Assembly: GCA_949285535.1 (NCBI GenBank) | Contig: CASDZP010000006.1 | Coordinates: 1 to 64,000, forward strand | From: an uncultured Alistipes sp. | Lineage (GTDB): Bacteria > Bacteroidota > Bacteroidia > Bacteroidales > Rikenellaceae | Length of the DNA: 64,000 nt | Direction of reading: 5' to 3' | Part shown: positions 55,235-63,288 of the stretch, piece after piece | Layout: every line of letters starts with the position of its first letter | Numbering within the stretch: position 1 is the first letter of the stretch | Position numbers and translations under genes: made by a program | Notes under the pieces: model-generated | The model's database searches: none | Told to the model about the DNA's origin: nothing | Seen by the model: the letters and a program-made list of their open reading frames with translations, nothing else

Positions 55235-56410
55235 CTACTCCTTGAAATTGATTGGCAAAGTAAATTTTACTCGTACGACTTGACCGCTCTGTTTCCCAGG
55301 TTCCCATTTTGGAGAAGATTCCAATACTCTTATGGCTTCATTCGACAAAGAAGGATCTGTACTGTTCTGTATTTCTATATAACCTACAGACCCGTCTTTT
55401 TCAACAACAAAATGACATATCACTCTTCCCGCTATCTTTTCCCCTTCTGTATTTATGGGTTGTCGCAGATTTTGCTGAACCCAAGAATGAAAATTGTTTA
55501 AATCTCCTCCTTGAAACATCGGCATAATCTCTGCCCTTAAATATGGAGATTCCGGTTTCCCGGGATCTTCTGTCCTTTTAAGTCCGACAAACGGTTGGCC
55601 GAAAAGACGTTCTATCCAGTGGTACAAGGGCATCTCATCTTCGAGAAAATCGATCATACTCTCAGAAGAGTTTCCCAAAGGGATATAGTCGTATATTAGG
55701 TTGGAACAAGAGTCGTTTAATATTGTTTTGTAATGTTGGTCGCCAATGACAATTGTCCCGTAATCACTCTTCGTAGCTTCCAGTAACACTGTTTTTGTTC
55801 CGGTTGAATTGTCAAACTCTACAATTCTCATTGCGACACCGTGGTCATATATATACTTTCTTATGTACTGTATGCCTCTTCTCTTGTATTGTTCGATCCA
55901 TTCGCCGGAGGCCAGTCCTTGCTCATCAAATTGCCCTTTGATGGAATAACCCTGATTGGTGGTTGCCGTTAATGTACCTGCAAATTTATTTTCATTAAAC
56001 GAGGTATTTATTGATAAATCTTCTTTTTGGAAAGTATATGCTCCATTCAACTTCCCGGATTTAAAACTGTATTTTAACAGGCCCTCCGTTTTCCCGCTTA
56101 TATTATCAAACCAGGTTTCCGTCCATTGTCCCGTTTGTTTCCCGTGTTCATAATGTCCAGATACATTCGCGAGACACCCTAATAATGATGGGGAGACATT
56201 AGAAGTATAAAAAGTGCCATGCCAAACTCTCTCATCGCCATCTTCGTAATATTGATACGAGACATTTATTATGTCAGACCGTATTGAACTAATCATTGAC
56301 GCTGGCGTTTTTAATGGCCCATTATAAGTCTTTATGGTTTGTGCCATTGATGTGTTTATCGTCCATAATGGGACAATAAATAATACACTGATAATTGTCC
56401 TGAGTTTCAT
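55235..56410 (-). CDS. Exported protein with MORN-like repeats and TonB-type C-terminal domain
   Basis: A 391-residue protein with a signal peptide (residues 1-24). Residues 45-200 hold MORN-like repeats (GHYEHGKQTGQWTETWF, KSGKLNGAYTF, GQFDEQGLASGEWIEQY). The last 80 residues are a TonB_C domain (GRVICHFVVEKDGSVGYIEI, NEAIRVLESSPKWEPGKQSGQ). ATG 56410 is chosen over a TTG two codons upstream. First gene of the five-gene operon. The TonB domain here is probably a protein-interaction module, since the usual N-terminal membrane anchor and ExbBD partners are missing. Confidence 0.8.
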   Translation of the reverse strand: MKLRTIISVLFIVPLWTINTSMAQTIKTYNGPLKTPASMISSIRSDIINVSYQYYEDGDERVWHGTFYTSNVSPSLLGCLANVSGHYEHGKQTGQWTETWFDNISGKTEGLLKYSFKSGKLNGAYTFQKEDLSINTSFNENKFAGTLTATTNQGYSIKGQFDEQGLASGEWIEQYKRRGIQYIRKYIYDHGVAMRIVEFDNSTGTKTVLLEATKSDYGTIVIGDQHYKTILNDSCSNLIYDYIPLGNSSESMIDFLEDEMPLYHWIERLFGQPFVGLKRTEDPGKPESPYLRAEIMPMFQGGDLNNFHSWVQQNLRQPINTEGEKIAGRVICHFVVEKDGSVGYIEIQNSTDPSLSNEAIRVLESSPKWEPGKQSGQVVRVKFTLPINFKE

Positions 56411-56608
56411 AGTCAATAAAATTTTATTTTGTCAAATAAACTATGCGGTAAAAATTTAAAAGAGATAGTCTCGTTGCTTGTATTAACATGTCTGTATCCC
56501 TTTCGATGGGCATGTTTCTGTTAATCTTGAATAAACGTCTCTGATTGTCGGAGTCTTGCCTGTATGGTCATGGATACAAATACGAGCTTTCATCATTATA
56601 CATATAAT

Positions 56609-56837
56609 AAAAAAAGTGCGGAACCTGCTGCCTTCCATCCGGACAACAAGCACCGCCAAGCGCTCTCAACCCTAAATAGAAAAACAAGCAGTCCGCACTA
56701 TGTCAGTGCAGACCGTGCTTATTCTTCCCGGGTTGAGTCGGTAACGATTTCGTCACCTCAAAATTGGCGGTTTTGTTATCCTGGGAATCCTAAGATTCAC
56801 GTGTCTTATATTATGTTACATACGTTTTATCGTATGC
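56609..56837 (-). ncRNA. Highly structured non-coding RNA, class unassigned (6S-like layout)
   Basis: A transcript of about 230 bases is predicted from a TATATTTG -7 box (56851-56844) to a seven-T run (56615-56609). Long-range helices nest exactly, given as plus-strand pairs: 56641-56649 with 56773-56781 (9 bp, one G-U), 56652-56659 with 56764-56771 (8 bp), 56665-56672 with 56730-56737 (8 bp), 56686-56690 with 56716-56720, and an apical hairpin 56691-56699 with 56705-56713. A side hairpin, 56740-56746 with 56751-56757, makes a three-way junction. The 3' end GCACTTTTTTT can pair back to the 5' side. A plus-strand frame of 103 codons overlaps but shows no family. It could be 6S RNA or a new family. 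Confidence 0.7.
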
Positions 56838-56843
56838 ATGGCA

Positions 56844-56851
56844 CAAATATA
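56844..56851 (-). promoter_or_regulatory. -7 element of the structured RNA
   Basis: TATATTTG on the minus strand; a TTTG lies upstream, but 14 bases away rather than 19-21. Confidence 0.5.
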
Positions 56852-56981
56852 AGATTTTTTTCACACAAAACATAAGTGTTGGGACTGCTTTTGTTGTTGC
56901 AAATGTATATTTGACAGATTGCATGCCCAAATCCATTACGGTGCATTGCGATTCATTCCTGAAAAATATATCTTTGTATAT

Positions 56982-57785
56982 ATGGAAAGGATGATAGAGC
57001 ATATAGAAAGATTGAAGGATGCGGTCGTCGCTGTATTTGGGCAGACATTAGATTCTCCGACAGATTACGAGCGGTTGTCCTCTGATATCCAGAAGAGAAC
57101 AGGCGAATTGATTAGTGTGTCGACTCTAAAACGATTGTTCGGATATATCAAGCCAGGGACAATTCCGCGTCCGTCCACCTTGTCAGTCTTGGCTCGTTAT
57201 GTTGGGAGTACCGGATGGAGCGATTTCTGTTCCAAATGTTCCAAGGAAGAGGATTTGGAGTCTCGTAAGGTCTCAAAGAAACCGATCTATCGTCACCCGA
57301 TCGTATATATTGCGATTATGATTCTGTGTGTTGGTGGAGTCTTCTTATGGCTGGGCTGGGGGAATAACTGGGAAAATACTACAGAGCCCCTTTTGAGAAA
57401 CAAAGAGGTTCCGGTTATTCTTTCGGATATAGAAGAAACGAGTGATCAAAAATACGAACGATTGTTACTCTCATTCATCGCCATGTCCAAGGAAAAATGT
57501 GATTCGGTACGGGCTTGTCGTCAAAATATGGATATTATATCTTACAAGGAATTGGTGGATAGTGTTTATTTCCCTTTTGTTTTCACATTCCTGCAGGACT
57601 CTATCAAACGACAAGTAGAAAGAACATTTCCAAATGATGAATTGCTGAGAGTTCGCTACGGTAATGATATATTTGCACAATGTCGTGAAATATGTGTGGA
57701 GTTAATGCGAGAGATTCCTTCCGCAGAACTTTCAGAGGCATATGAAAGGAGAAGAAAGTCTCGCCTTACATCTCAACAAAATTGA
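56982..57785 (+). CDS. HTH-transmembrane protein (Bacteroidetes regulator type)
   Basis: A 267-residue protein. The N-terminal 85 residues resemble a Bacteroidetes HTH-like domain (DYERLSSDIQKRTGELISVS, TLKRLFGYIKPGTIPRPSTL, LARYVGSTGWSDFCS). A single transmembrane helix (about 103-123) follows and then a soluble, probably extracytoplasmic, helical domain. Start is 56982 or the ATG at 56991; a promoter -7 box (TATCTTTG 56969-56976) ends just 5 bases before the first ATG. It is divergent from the structured RNA and the zinc-ribbon operon and may regulate them; that is inference. Confidence 0.72.
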   Translation: MERMIEHIERLKDAVVAVFGQTLDSPTDYERLSSDIQKRTGELISVSTLKRLFGYIKPGTIPRPSTLSVLARYVGSTGWSDFCSKCSKEEDLESRKVSKKPIYRHPIVYIAIMILCVGGVFLWLGWGNNWENTTEPLLRNKEVPVILSDIEETSDQKYERLLLSFIAMSKEKCDSVRACRQNMDIISYKELVDSVYFPFVFTFLQDSIKRQVERTFPNDELLRVRYGNDIFAQCREICVELMREIPSAELSEAYERRRKSRLTSQQN

Positions 57786-58601
57786 TGACTAGAAATAGCC
57801 TATTCCATATTTTTACCAATCAAACGTTTTTGTATTAGTCAATATGTCATGACTTTTTTGACATATAGTATTATTCAATATCTCTAATATGCATTAGATG
57901 ATGCGTAATTTACAATAAAGGATAATTGCATCGAAAATAAAAATAAGAACCTTACTTATTCACGTCTTATATATTCATTAAAGTAAAGTCAAACAATGGA
58001 AAGAAAAGATATGGCTACGCCAAGACGTATTGGTTTCAGCCATTTTTCTTTTGGATGCAACTCTGTTGAACAGGTAGAGACTACGAAAACTCAGTTTAGT
58101 TGGTTAGCTCTATATATAAGCTAAACTAAAGTAAACTATATTTAGTCGCTTGTCTGTATGCCTATGGCTATTATTGTAAGAGTAGTTTGCAGACAAAAAA
58201 GGGAAACGCAGGCCGAAGAGAGATCGGAAGTTTTTCTTTTTGTAAGTATGTTTACTAATCAATGTCCCTTGAAGCGGAAAGAAGAGCTGCTCACGGTAAT
58301 ATTCGAAATCCCTGAGCAACAAGTGAAGGGAATGAAACCTAATAAAAATAGAAAAGGTCAGAATTAGCTTTAATCGATGATTTTGTTTCTGTATTGTTTC
58401 TTAATTGAAGATGTAAAAACATAAATAAGTTGATTATAAGTAAATTATATAGAAAACTTACATTGATTTCAAATTTTCCAGATTTCTTATCAAGGATAAA
58501 ATCGAAACACTTTCATCTTAATATGTAAAATCATTCGCGACCGAATGATATGACAAATATAAGAAATATTTATTAATAACTTATTGGATGAGTTATAAAG
58601 T
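57786..58601. other. Gene-poor A/T-rich gap
   Basis: 816 bases without a supported gene. A hairpin ATATGTCA/TGACATAT (about 57843-57867) may end the upstream gene. Another imperfect 12-bp hairpin lies at 58093-58131 (TTAGCT/AGCTAA core). Short frames on both strands at 58110-58367 show no recognisable family and may be a remnant or dispersed repeat. The last 230 bases show nothing. Confidence 0.6.
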
Positions 58602-59036
58602 TCATAAAACAAACGTTGATTGAATTAGTAAAAAGTTTATTATTTTTCGACAGGTTTGAAAGCATACCCCGTCAGCTTTTATTACTTCAATCAACGGGTT
58701 TGGAATTACATTTTTCCCGTTTTTGTCTATGTAATACCACTCGTTACTATCCCAATATGAGTATTCGCCGTCGGAGCATGGTACTGTTTTAAGGCTTCCC
58801 GTGTCGGTTACTTTTGCCTTTCCGTTCTCAAACGGAAATCCGAACGCGAAACGTGGCTTTATTACCGTATTCCCATGTTCGTCCGCATATCCGATACGTC
58901 CTTTTTTGTCCACGATTCGATATAAACCGTCATGCACGTAATCGGCTCCGTTATCGTATCTGAAAGCGGAGTAGTGTCCGACAGAACATCCGTACGTCAG
59001 TAACATGACACATAAAATAGCGAGCACTCTTTTCAT
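58602..59036 (-). CDS. WG-repeat lipoprotein
   Basis: A 144-residue protein with a lipoprotein signal (MKRVLAILCVMLLTYGC, Cys17). Two WG-type repeats: YRIVDKKGRIGYADEHGNTV with IKPRFAFGFPFENGKAKV, and WYYIDKNGKNVIPNPLIEV. The end (CFQTCRKIINFLLIQSTFVL) departs from the repeat pattern and may be a frameshifted or truncated tail. WG-repeat proteins are common envelope proteins of unknown function. Confidence 0.75.
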   Translation of the reverse strand: MKRVLAILCVMLLTYGCSVGHYSAFRYDNGADYVHDGLYRIVDKKGRIGYADEHGNTVIKPRFAFGFPFENGKAKVTDTGSLKTVPCSDGEYSYWDSNEWYYIDKNGKNVIPNPLIEVIKADGVCFQTCRKIINFLLIQSTFVL

Positions 59037-59229
59037 GTTGCAGTATTCTGTTTTGCGGAGACATTTTCTCCTCGGCGGAGAGACTTATTAAGGTATATTG
59101 CAATTGAATTTATGAGATAAAATTAATGAATTTTGAGATAAAAAGAGTTTACAGGCTTAAATCTATTTTATTGTCGGTTCAGTCTATATCGGCGTATGTT
59201 TTTTCAGGTATGCTTAATATTTTTGAAAT

Positions 59230-59280
59230 CGTATGTTTTAGTCAAGTTGAAAATTCAATAAATCTTGGTTAAAACATACG
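59230..59280. repeat. Inverted repeat upstream of mnmE
   Basis: 11-bp perfect inverted repeat CGTATGTTTTA (59230-59240) and TAAAACATACG (59270-59280), 29 bases apart. A further CGTATGTTTT copy lies at 59193-59202. Possible operator. Confidence 0.75.
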
Positions 59281-59298
59281 TATTTGAGGGAGTTTGAG

Positions 59299-59306
59299 TA
59301 TCTTTG
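59299..59306 (+). promoter_or_regulatory. mnmE -7 element
   Basis: TATCTTTG ends 5 bases before ATG 59312, so the mRNA would be leaderless or nearly so. No TTTG box at 19-21 bases. Confidence 0.6.
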
Positions 59307-59311
59307 CGTTT

Positions 59312-60868
59312 ATGATACAAGACGGAAAGACAATAGCGGCGATTGCTACGGGTAGCGGCGGCGCGATAGCTGTGATAAGATTGAGCGGCGACGATGCTTT
59401 TGCCATCGCCGACAGGTTTTTCAGACCCAAAAACGGCGTAAAGCCGTCTCAGATGCGTCCGTTCACAATCTCTTACGGAGATTTTGTCGCCACCGACGGC
59501 GAGACGGTCGATGACCTGTTGTTGAGTAAGTTTTGCGCCCCCTCGTCCTATACGGGAGAGGATATGATAGAGTTTTCCGTTCACGCCTCGGAGTATATCA
59601 AGACGCGCATACTTGGTGAGCTTGTTTCGGCTGGCGCACGCATTGCGGAGCCGGGCGAATATACGCTTCGTGCGTACGTGAACGGTAAAATGGATATGGT
59701 TGAGGCGGAAGCCGTCGCCGACATAATCGCCTCTGACAGCAGGGCTGGTCACACACTCGCGCTCACACAGATGCGCGGGGGCTATACGGCGGAGTTCGCC
59801 ACGTTGCGAGACGAGCTTGTCGATTTGCAGTCTCTTTTGGAGCTTGAACTCGACTTTAGCGAGGAGGATGTTGAGTTTGCCGACCGCGAGCGACTCAAAA
59901 CGCTGTTAGACGGCATCGACACGAAAGTCGTGTCTCTGATGAGCTCCTATTCTGGCGGCTCGGCAATAAAGAACGGTGTTCCCGTGGCTATAATAGGCGC
60001 GCCCAACTCCGGTAAATCCACTCTTCTTAACTCGTTGCTCAATGAGGATAGAGCCATCGTCTCACCTGTTGCGGGCACAACCCGCGACTCGATTGAGGAG
60101 ACCCTCCTTTTGGGCAACGTGATGTTCCGCTTCATCGACACGGCGGGCGTACGCTCCACCGACGACCCTCTTGAGGCGATAGGCATCGACAGGGCACGAA
60201 AAAAGGCGGCGGACGCACGTGTCGTTCTCTTTGTTGTCGATACGTACGAGCTGATAGCCAGAACGGCGGAGCATAACGGGGTGTCGTCATGCGAAAAGGA
60301 CGGCATATTGTCCGACAATGTCTCCAAGATGTTCACAACCGAGCTTACGGAGTTGATTGTGGATGCGCTTGGTGATGTCGAACTGCGGGAAGATGTCCAT
60401 TTTGTGGTACTGCTCAACAAGAGTGACATGCTTACCCGCAAAATCTCCGACACGATGCTCGACGCGCTTACGGCACGCATACCCGAACGACTTGCGAAGA
60501 TGTCGGCGGACGGAACGGGACTTTGTTTTGAGAGTGGGGTAGAGGTACGCCCCGATGTCACGGTGATGTCGATATGCGCGAAAGAGCGCACTGCGCTCGG
60601 CACGTTATGCCGTCACTTTAGCGACAAGTTTTCGGGCATGGTAACCACCGAGAGTGTCATCATCACCTCGACCCGTCACCTCGAACAGCTGACCCACACC
60701 CATAACGCACTTGTCTCAACCCGTAGAGCCTTAACGGACAATCTCCCGACGGACCTTGTCTCGTCAGAACTCCGCACGGCACTTCACCACCTCGGACTAC
60801 TCACCGGCGAAATAACCACCCAAGATATTCTCTCGAACATTTTTGGCAAGTTTTGCATCGGAAAGTAA
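59312..60868 (+). CDS. mnmE: tRNA-modification GTPase MnmE
   Basis: With MnmG it adds the carboxymethylaminomethyl group to U34 of tRNAs. The 518-residue protein begins with TIAAIATGSGGAIAVIRLSG; then EPGEYTLRAYVNGKMDMVEAEAV; the G domain has GAPNSGKSTLLNSLL, DTAGVRST and NKSD; the C-terminus is FGKFCIGK with the conserved catalytic Cys. ATG 59312 matches the family start and the -7 box position. The stretch around residues 310-350 is longer than usual. The intact 3' end borders an integrase module and may be an attachment site. Confidence 0.97.
   Translation: MIQDGKTIAAIATGSGGAIAVIRLSGDDAFAIADRFFRPKNGVKPSQMRPFTISYGDFVATDGETVDDLLLSKFCAPSSYTGEDMIEFSVHASEYIKTRILGELVSAGARIAEPGEYTLRAYVNGKMDMVEAEAVADIIASDSRAGHTLALTQMRGGYTAEFATLRDELVDLQSLLELELDFSEEDVEFADRERLKTLLDGIDTKVVSLMSSYSGGSAIKNGVPVAIIGAPNSGKSTLLNSLLNEDRAIVSPVAGTTRDSIEETLLLGNVMFRFIDTAGVRSTDDPLEAIGIDRARKKAADARVVLFVVDTYELIARTAEHNGVSSCEKDGILSDNVSKMFTTELTELIVDALGDVELREDVHFVVLLNKSDMLTRKISDTMLDALTARIPERLAKMSADGTGLCFESGVEVRPDVTVMSICAKERTALGTLCRHFSDKFSGMVTTESVIITSTRHLEQLTHTHNALVSTRRALTDNLPTDLVSSELRTALHHLGLLTGEITTQDILSNIFGKFCIGK
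60830..60868 (+). other. Candidate attachment site in the 3' end of mnmE
   Basis: The last 39 bases of mnmE encode the conserved SNIFGKFCIGK end and are followed by HTH and integrase genes. The 3' end of mnmE (trmE/thdF) is a known insertion site of genomic islands such as SGI1. The matching right copy is not in the window, so the exact site is inferred. Confidence 0.4.
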
Positions 60869-60911
60869 ATAACTGATTATCAAATAGTTAAATCAATCAT
60901 AAATGATTAAT

Positions 60912-60939
60912 ATAGCACTCTTTACGGGTGCTATTTTTG
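60912..60939 (+). terminator. Terminator behind mnmE
   Basis: 7-bp stem ATAGCAC (60912-60918)/GTGCTAT (60928-60934), then five T. Confidence 0.7.
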
Positions 60940-60991
60940 TTTGTGCAAGCATCGTTGTTAATCGTTGCTAAGCCTTTTTACGCCTGTTTTT

Positions 60992-61081
60992 GTACCTCCT
61001 GTGTACCTCGCAAGCCAAGAAGCGAAATTTCGTAAGTCAGATGATGGAGAAGTTGGTACGCCTTGGTACGCTGTGGTACGC
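60992..61081. repeat. GTACCTC / GGTACGC repeat array
   Basis: Two GTACCTC copies (60992-60998, 61003-61009) and three GGTACGC copies (61055-61061, 61065-61071, 61075-61081), the last three exactly 10 bases apart. They sit between mnmE and the HTH-array gene, a likely place for integrase/excisionase or repressor binding. Confidence 0.8.
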
Positions 61082-61118
61082 GATGAAACAGATTTGGCGA
61101 AATAAAAAGAGAAGTAAA

Positions 61119-62012
61119 ATGGCTAGTAAGATTGACATTCAGAAAAAATGTGAATGGTGTGGGGAGATTTTTACCGCACACAAAACCTCTACTGCCTACT
61201 GTTCTCACAGGTGTGCAAACCTTGCATACAAGGAGAGAATAAGGAAAAAGAGAGTACAAGAGTTTCAACTCAAATTTGATGAAGAGGCAAAACCTCATTC
61301 TGAAAAGGAGTTCTTAACACCAACCGAAGTGTCTGCATTTTTAGGTGTCGGGAGAACTTCAATCTATCGCTACATCAGGTATGGCAAAATCAAGGCTGTT
61401 AGATTTGATGGTAAAACTCTCATAAGGCGATCAGACATAGATAAGATGTTTGACTATATCACTGTGAGTGAAAAGAACAAGCCAAAAGAAAAAGTCCCCA
61501 TCACCGACTTCTACACCATTGCCGAGATTAAAGAGAAATATGGCGTTAAGGAATCGTGGATTTATGAGATTGCGAAGGAGCATAATATCCCTCGCACATT
61601 TAATCGTGGCAGAACCTATTGGAGCAAGAAACATATTGACTCCTACTTTGCTAAGAAAGCACCTGATGCAAGTATTACCGAATGGTACAGCGTAGCGGAG
61701 TTGCAGGAGAAGTTCGGTATGACGCTATCGGCAATCTACACCTTCGTATATAAGAATGTCATCCCCAAGCGCAAGGAGGGCAAGATGGTCTATTACTCGA
61801 AAAAGCATTTCGATATAGCCAAAGGTATCGCCACACCCGAAGAGCCGCAATACTACACCATACCTGAAGCGATGGAGAAATACAACCTCACTCGCGACCA
61901 GCTCTACCACTATGTGGCTTATCACAACATTACACGCATCAAGGTTGGCAAATACACCAAGATTGTGCGTGCCGAACTTGATAAGTTCTTCGAGCCACCT
62001 AAGATTGAGTAA
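61119..62012 (+). CDS. Zinc-finger protein with four tandem HTH (excisionase-like) domains
   Basis: A 297-residue protein. The N-terminus has a zinc finger, CEWCGEIFTAHKTSTAYCSHRC (C-x2-C, C-x3-C). Four HTH_17/MerR-like units follow, about 60-70 residues apart: LTPTEVSAFLGVGRTSIYRY, YTIAEIKEKYGVKESWIYEI, YSVAELQEKFGMTLSAIYTF and YTIPEAMEKYNLTRDQLYHY. ATG 61119 is used because it has an AGAGAAG-type site; the frame extends upstream to 60990 across the repeat array, which is improbable as coding. Encoded just ahead of the integrase; likely a recombination directionality or regulatory factor. Confidence 0.82.
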   Translation: MASKIDIQKKCEWCGEIFTAHKTSTAYCSHRCANLAYKERIRKKRVQEFQLKFDEEAKPHSEKEFLTPTEVSAFLGVGRTSIYRYIRYGKIKAVRFDGKTLIRRSDIDKMFDYITVSEKNKPKEKVPITDFYTIAEIKEKYGVKESWIYEIAKEHNIPRTFNRGRTYWSKKHIDSYFAKKAPDASITEWYSVAELQEKFGMTLSAIYTFVYKNVIPKRKEGKMVYYSKKHFDIAKGIATPEEPQYYTIPEAMEKYNLTRDQLYHYVAYHNITRIKVGKYTKIVRAELDKFFEPPKIE

Positions 62013-62105
62013 ACTAATCGAAGTTATCTATTGGTGATTGATAACACCATTATAACACCACCTTAATTTGCAACAAAAAGTATAAACAATTAAAGATAAA
62101 CAACT

Positions 62106-63212
62106 ATGACACTAACTTGCACAAATGTAACCCTACGCCAAAAGGCGTTACGCAATGACCGAATTTCACTCTATCTGGATTACTACCCTGCGATCCGTAA
62201 TCCCTATACAATGAAGATGAGTCGCCGAGAGTTCCTCGGCATCTACCTCTACGCAAAGCCACGAAACGAGCAACAGCGAATGTTCAATCAAGAGATGCTC
62301 AACAAAGCCGAGGCAATACGCTGTATTCGTATGCAGTCGCTTATCAACGAGGAGTTTGGCTTCCTCGATAAGAACAAACAGAAGGTCGATTTCCTCGCCT
62401 ACTTCCGACAAAAGGCACGCGAACGATACGAAAAGTGGGATTGTGTATGTAACCACTTCGAGAAGTTCTGCGGTGGCAAATGTACATTCGGAGATATTAC
62501 CGTTGAGTTGTGCGAAAAGTTCCGCGATTATCTGCTCAAATGCAAGCAGATACATCACCCCAACTCATATATCTCTCGAAATTCAGCAGCAGGCTACTAC
62601 TCAACATTCCGAGCCTTGTTGAAGATTGCCTACAAGGAAAAGATGTTGCGTGAGAATATAAATGACTTCCTCGAAAAAATTGAGTGGAAAGAGGTTAAGA
62701 AAGAGTATCTGACGCTTGACGAAGTAAAGCGATTGGCTGCTACTCCTTGCCGTATTCCAGTACTCAAACAAGCATCGCTATTCGCTTGTATGACAGGATT
62801 ACGCATCAGCGACATACTGCAACTAAAATGGAGCGACTTTGAAATAGGCCCCGATCAAGGCTACTATATTCGCATCTGTACCGAGAAGACCGAGACCGAA
62901 GCAACACTCCCCATCAGCCACGAGGCATTGGAACTATGCGGTGAATGGGGAAAAGGATTAGTGTTCAAAGGACTCACCCGAGCAATGACACACCACCCAT
63001 TGAAAAAGTGGATTGCCGATGCTGGAATAAAGAAGAAAATAACTTTCCATTGTTTTCGCCATTCCTACGCGGTCATCCAAATCTCTTTAGGTACAGACAT
63101 TTACACCGTATCGAAGATGCTGACGCATAAGAATGTGACCACGACACAGATTTATGCCGACCTTGTAAACTCCAAGAAACGCGAGACCGCCAACAAGATT
63201 TCGTTAAAGTAG
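62106..63212 (+). CDS. Tyrosine site-specific recombinase (integrase)
   Basis: A 368-residue integrase. The arm-binding and SAM-like core-binding domains take about 1-195. The catalytic domain has Arg in MTGLRISDILQLKW, a Lys in CTEKTETEATLPIS, HCFRHSYAVIQ (His-x-x-Arg), His in MLTHKNVTTTQIYA, and the nucleophile Tyr in the same segment. All are present, so it is probably active. It starts 93 bases after the HTH-array gene in the same direction, reading away from mnmE. Its bases are A/T-rich compared with mnmE. Confidence 0.95.
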   Translation: MTLTCTNVTLRQKALRNDRISLYLDYYPAIRNPYTMKMSRREFLGIYLYAKPRNEQQRMFNQEMLNKAEAIRCIRMQSLINEEFGFLDKNKQKVDFLAYFRQKARERYEKWDCVCNHFEKFCGGKCTFGDITVELCEKFRDYLLKCKQIHHPNSYISRNSAAGYYSTFRALLKIAYKEKMLRENINDFLEKIEWKEVKKEYLTLDEVKRLAATPCRIPVLKQASLFACMTGLRISDILQLKWSDFEIGPDQGYYIRICTEKTETEATLPISHEALELCGEWGKGLVFKGLTRAMTHHPLKKWIADAGIKKKITFHCFRHSYAVIQISLGTDIYTVSKMLTHKNVTTTQIYADLVNSKKRETANKISLK

Positions 63213-63255
63213 GGAGAAAACCGCAAAAAGGTAGGGTGAAAACTCCATTATTACT

Positions 63256-63287
63256 ATCTGCATCATTCAACGATGAGTGATGCAGAT
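63256..63287. terminator. Terminator between integrase and DprA-like gene
   Basis: 10-bp perfect stem ATCTGCATCA (63256-63265)/TGATGCAGAT (63278-63287) between convergent genes, T-rich on the plus side. Confidence 0.82.
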
Positions 63288-63288
63288 T

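Noticed and set aside
56616-56690. SRP (4.5S-like) RNA on the minus strand
   Set aside because: A short segment resembles the SRP apical loop (TCC-GGAT-GGAAGGCAGC), but it sits near the 3' end rather than in the middle and its 5' strand pairs better with a distant segment.
56564-56875. Plus-strand frame of 103 codons
   Set aside because: It lies opposite the structured RNA, has no recognisable domain and no promoter; the base-pairing explains the sequence better.
58110-58367. Small frames on both strands in the gap
   Set aside because: No ribosome-binding site, promoter or family; at most a repeat or gene remnant.
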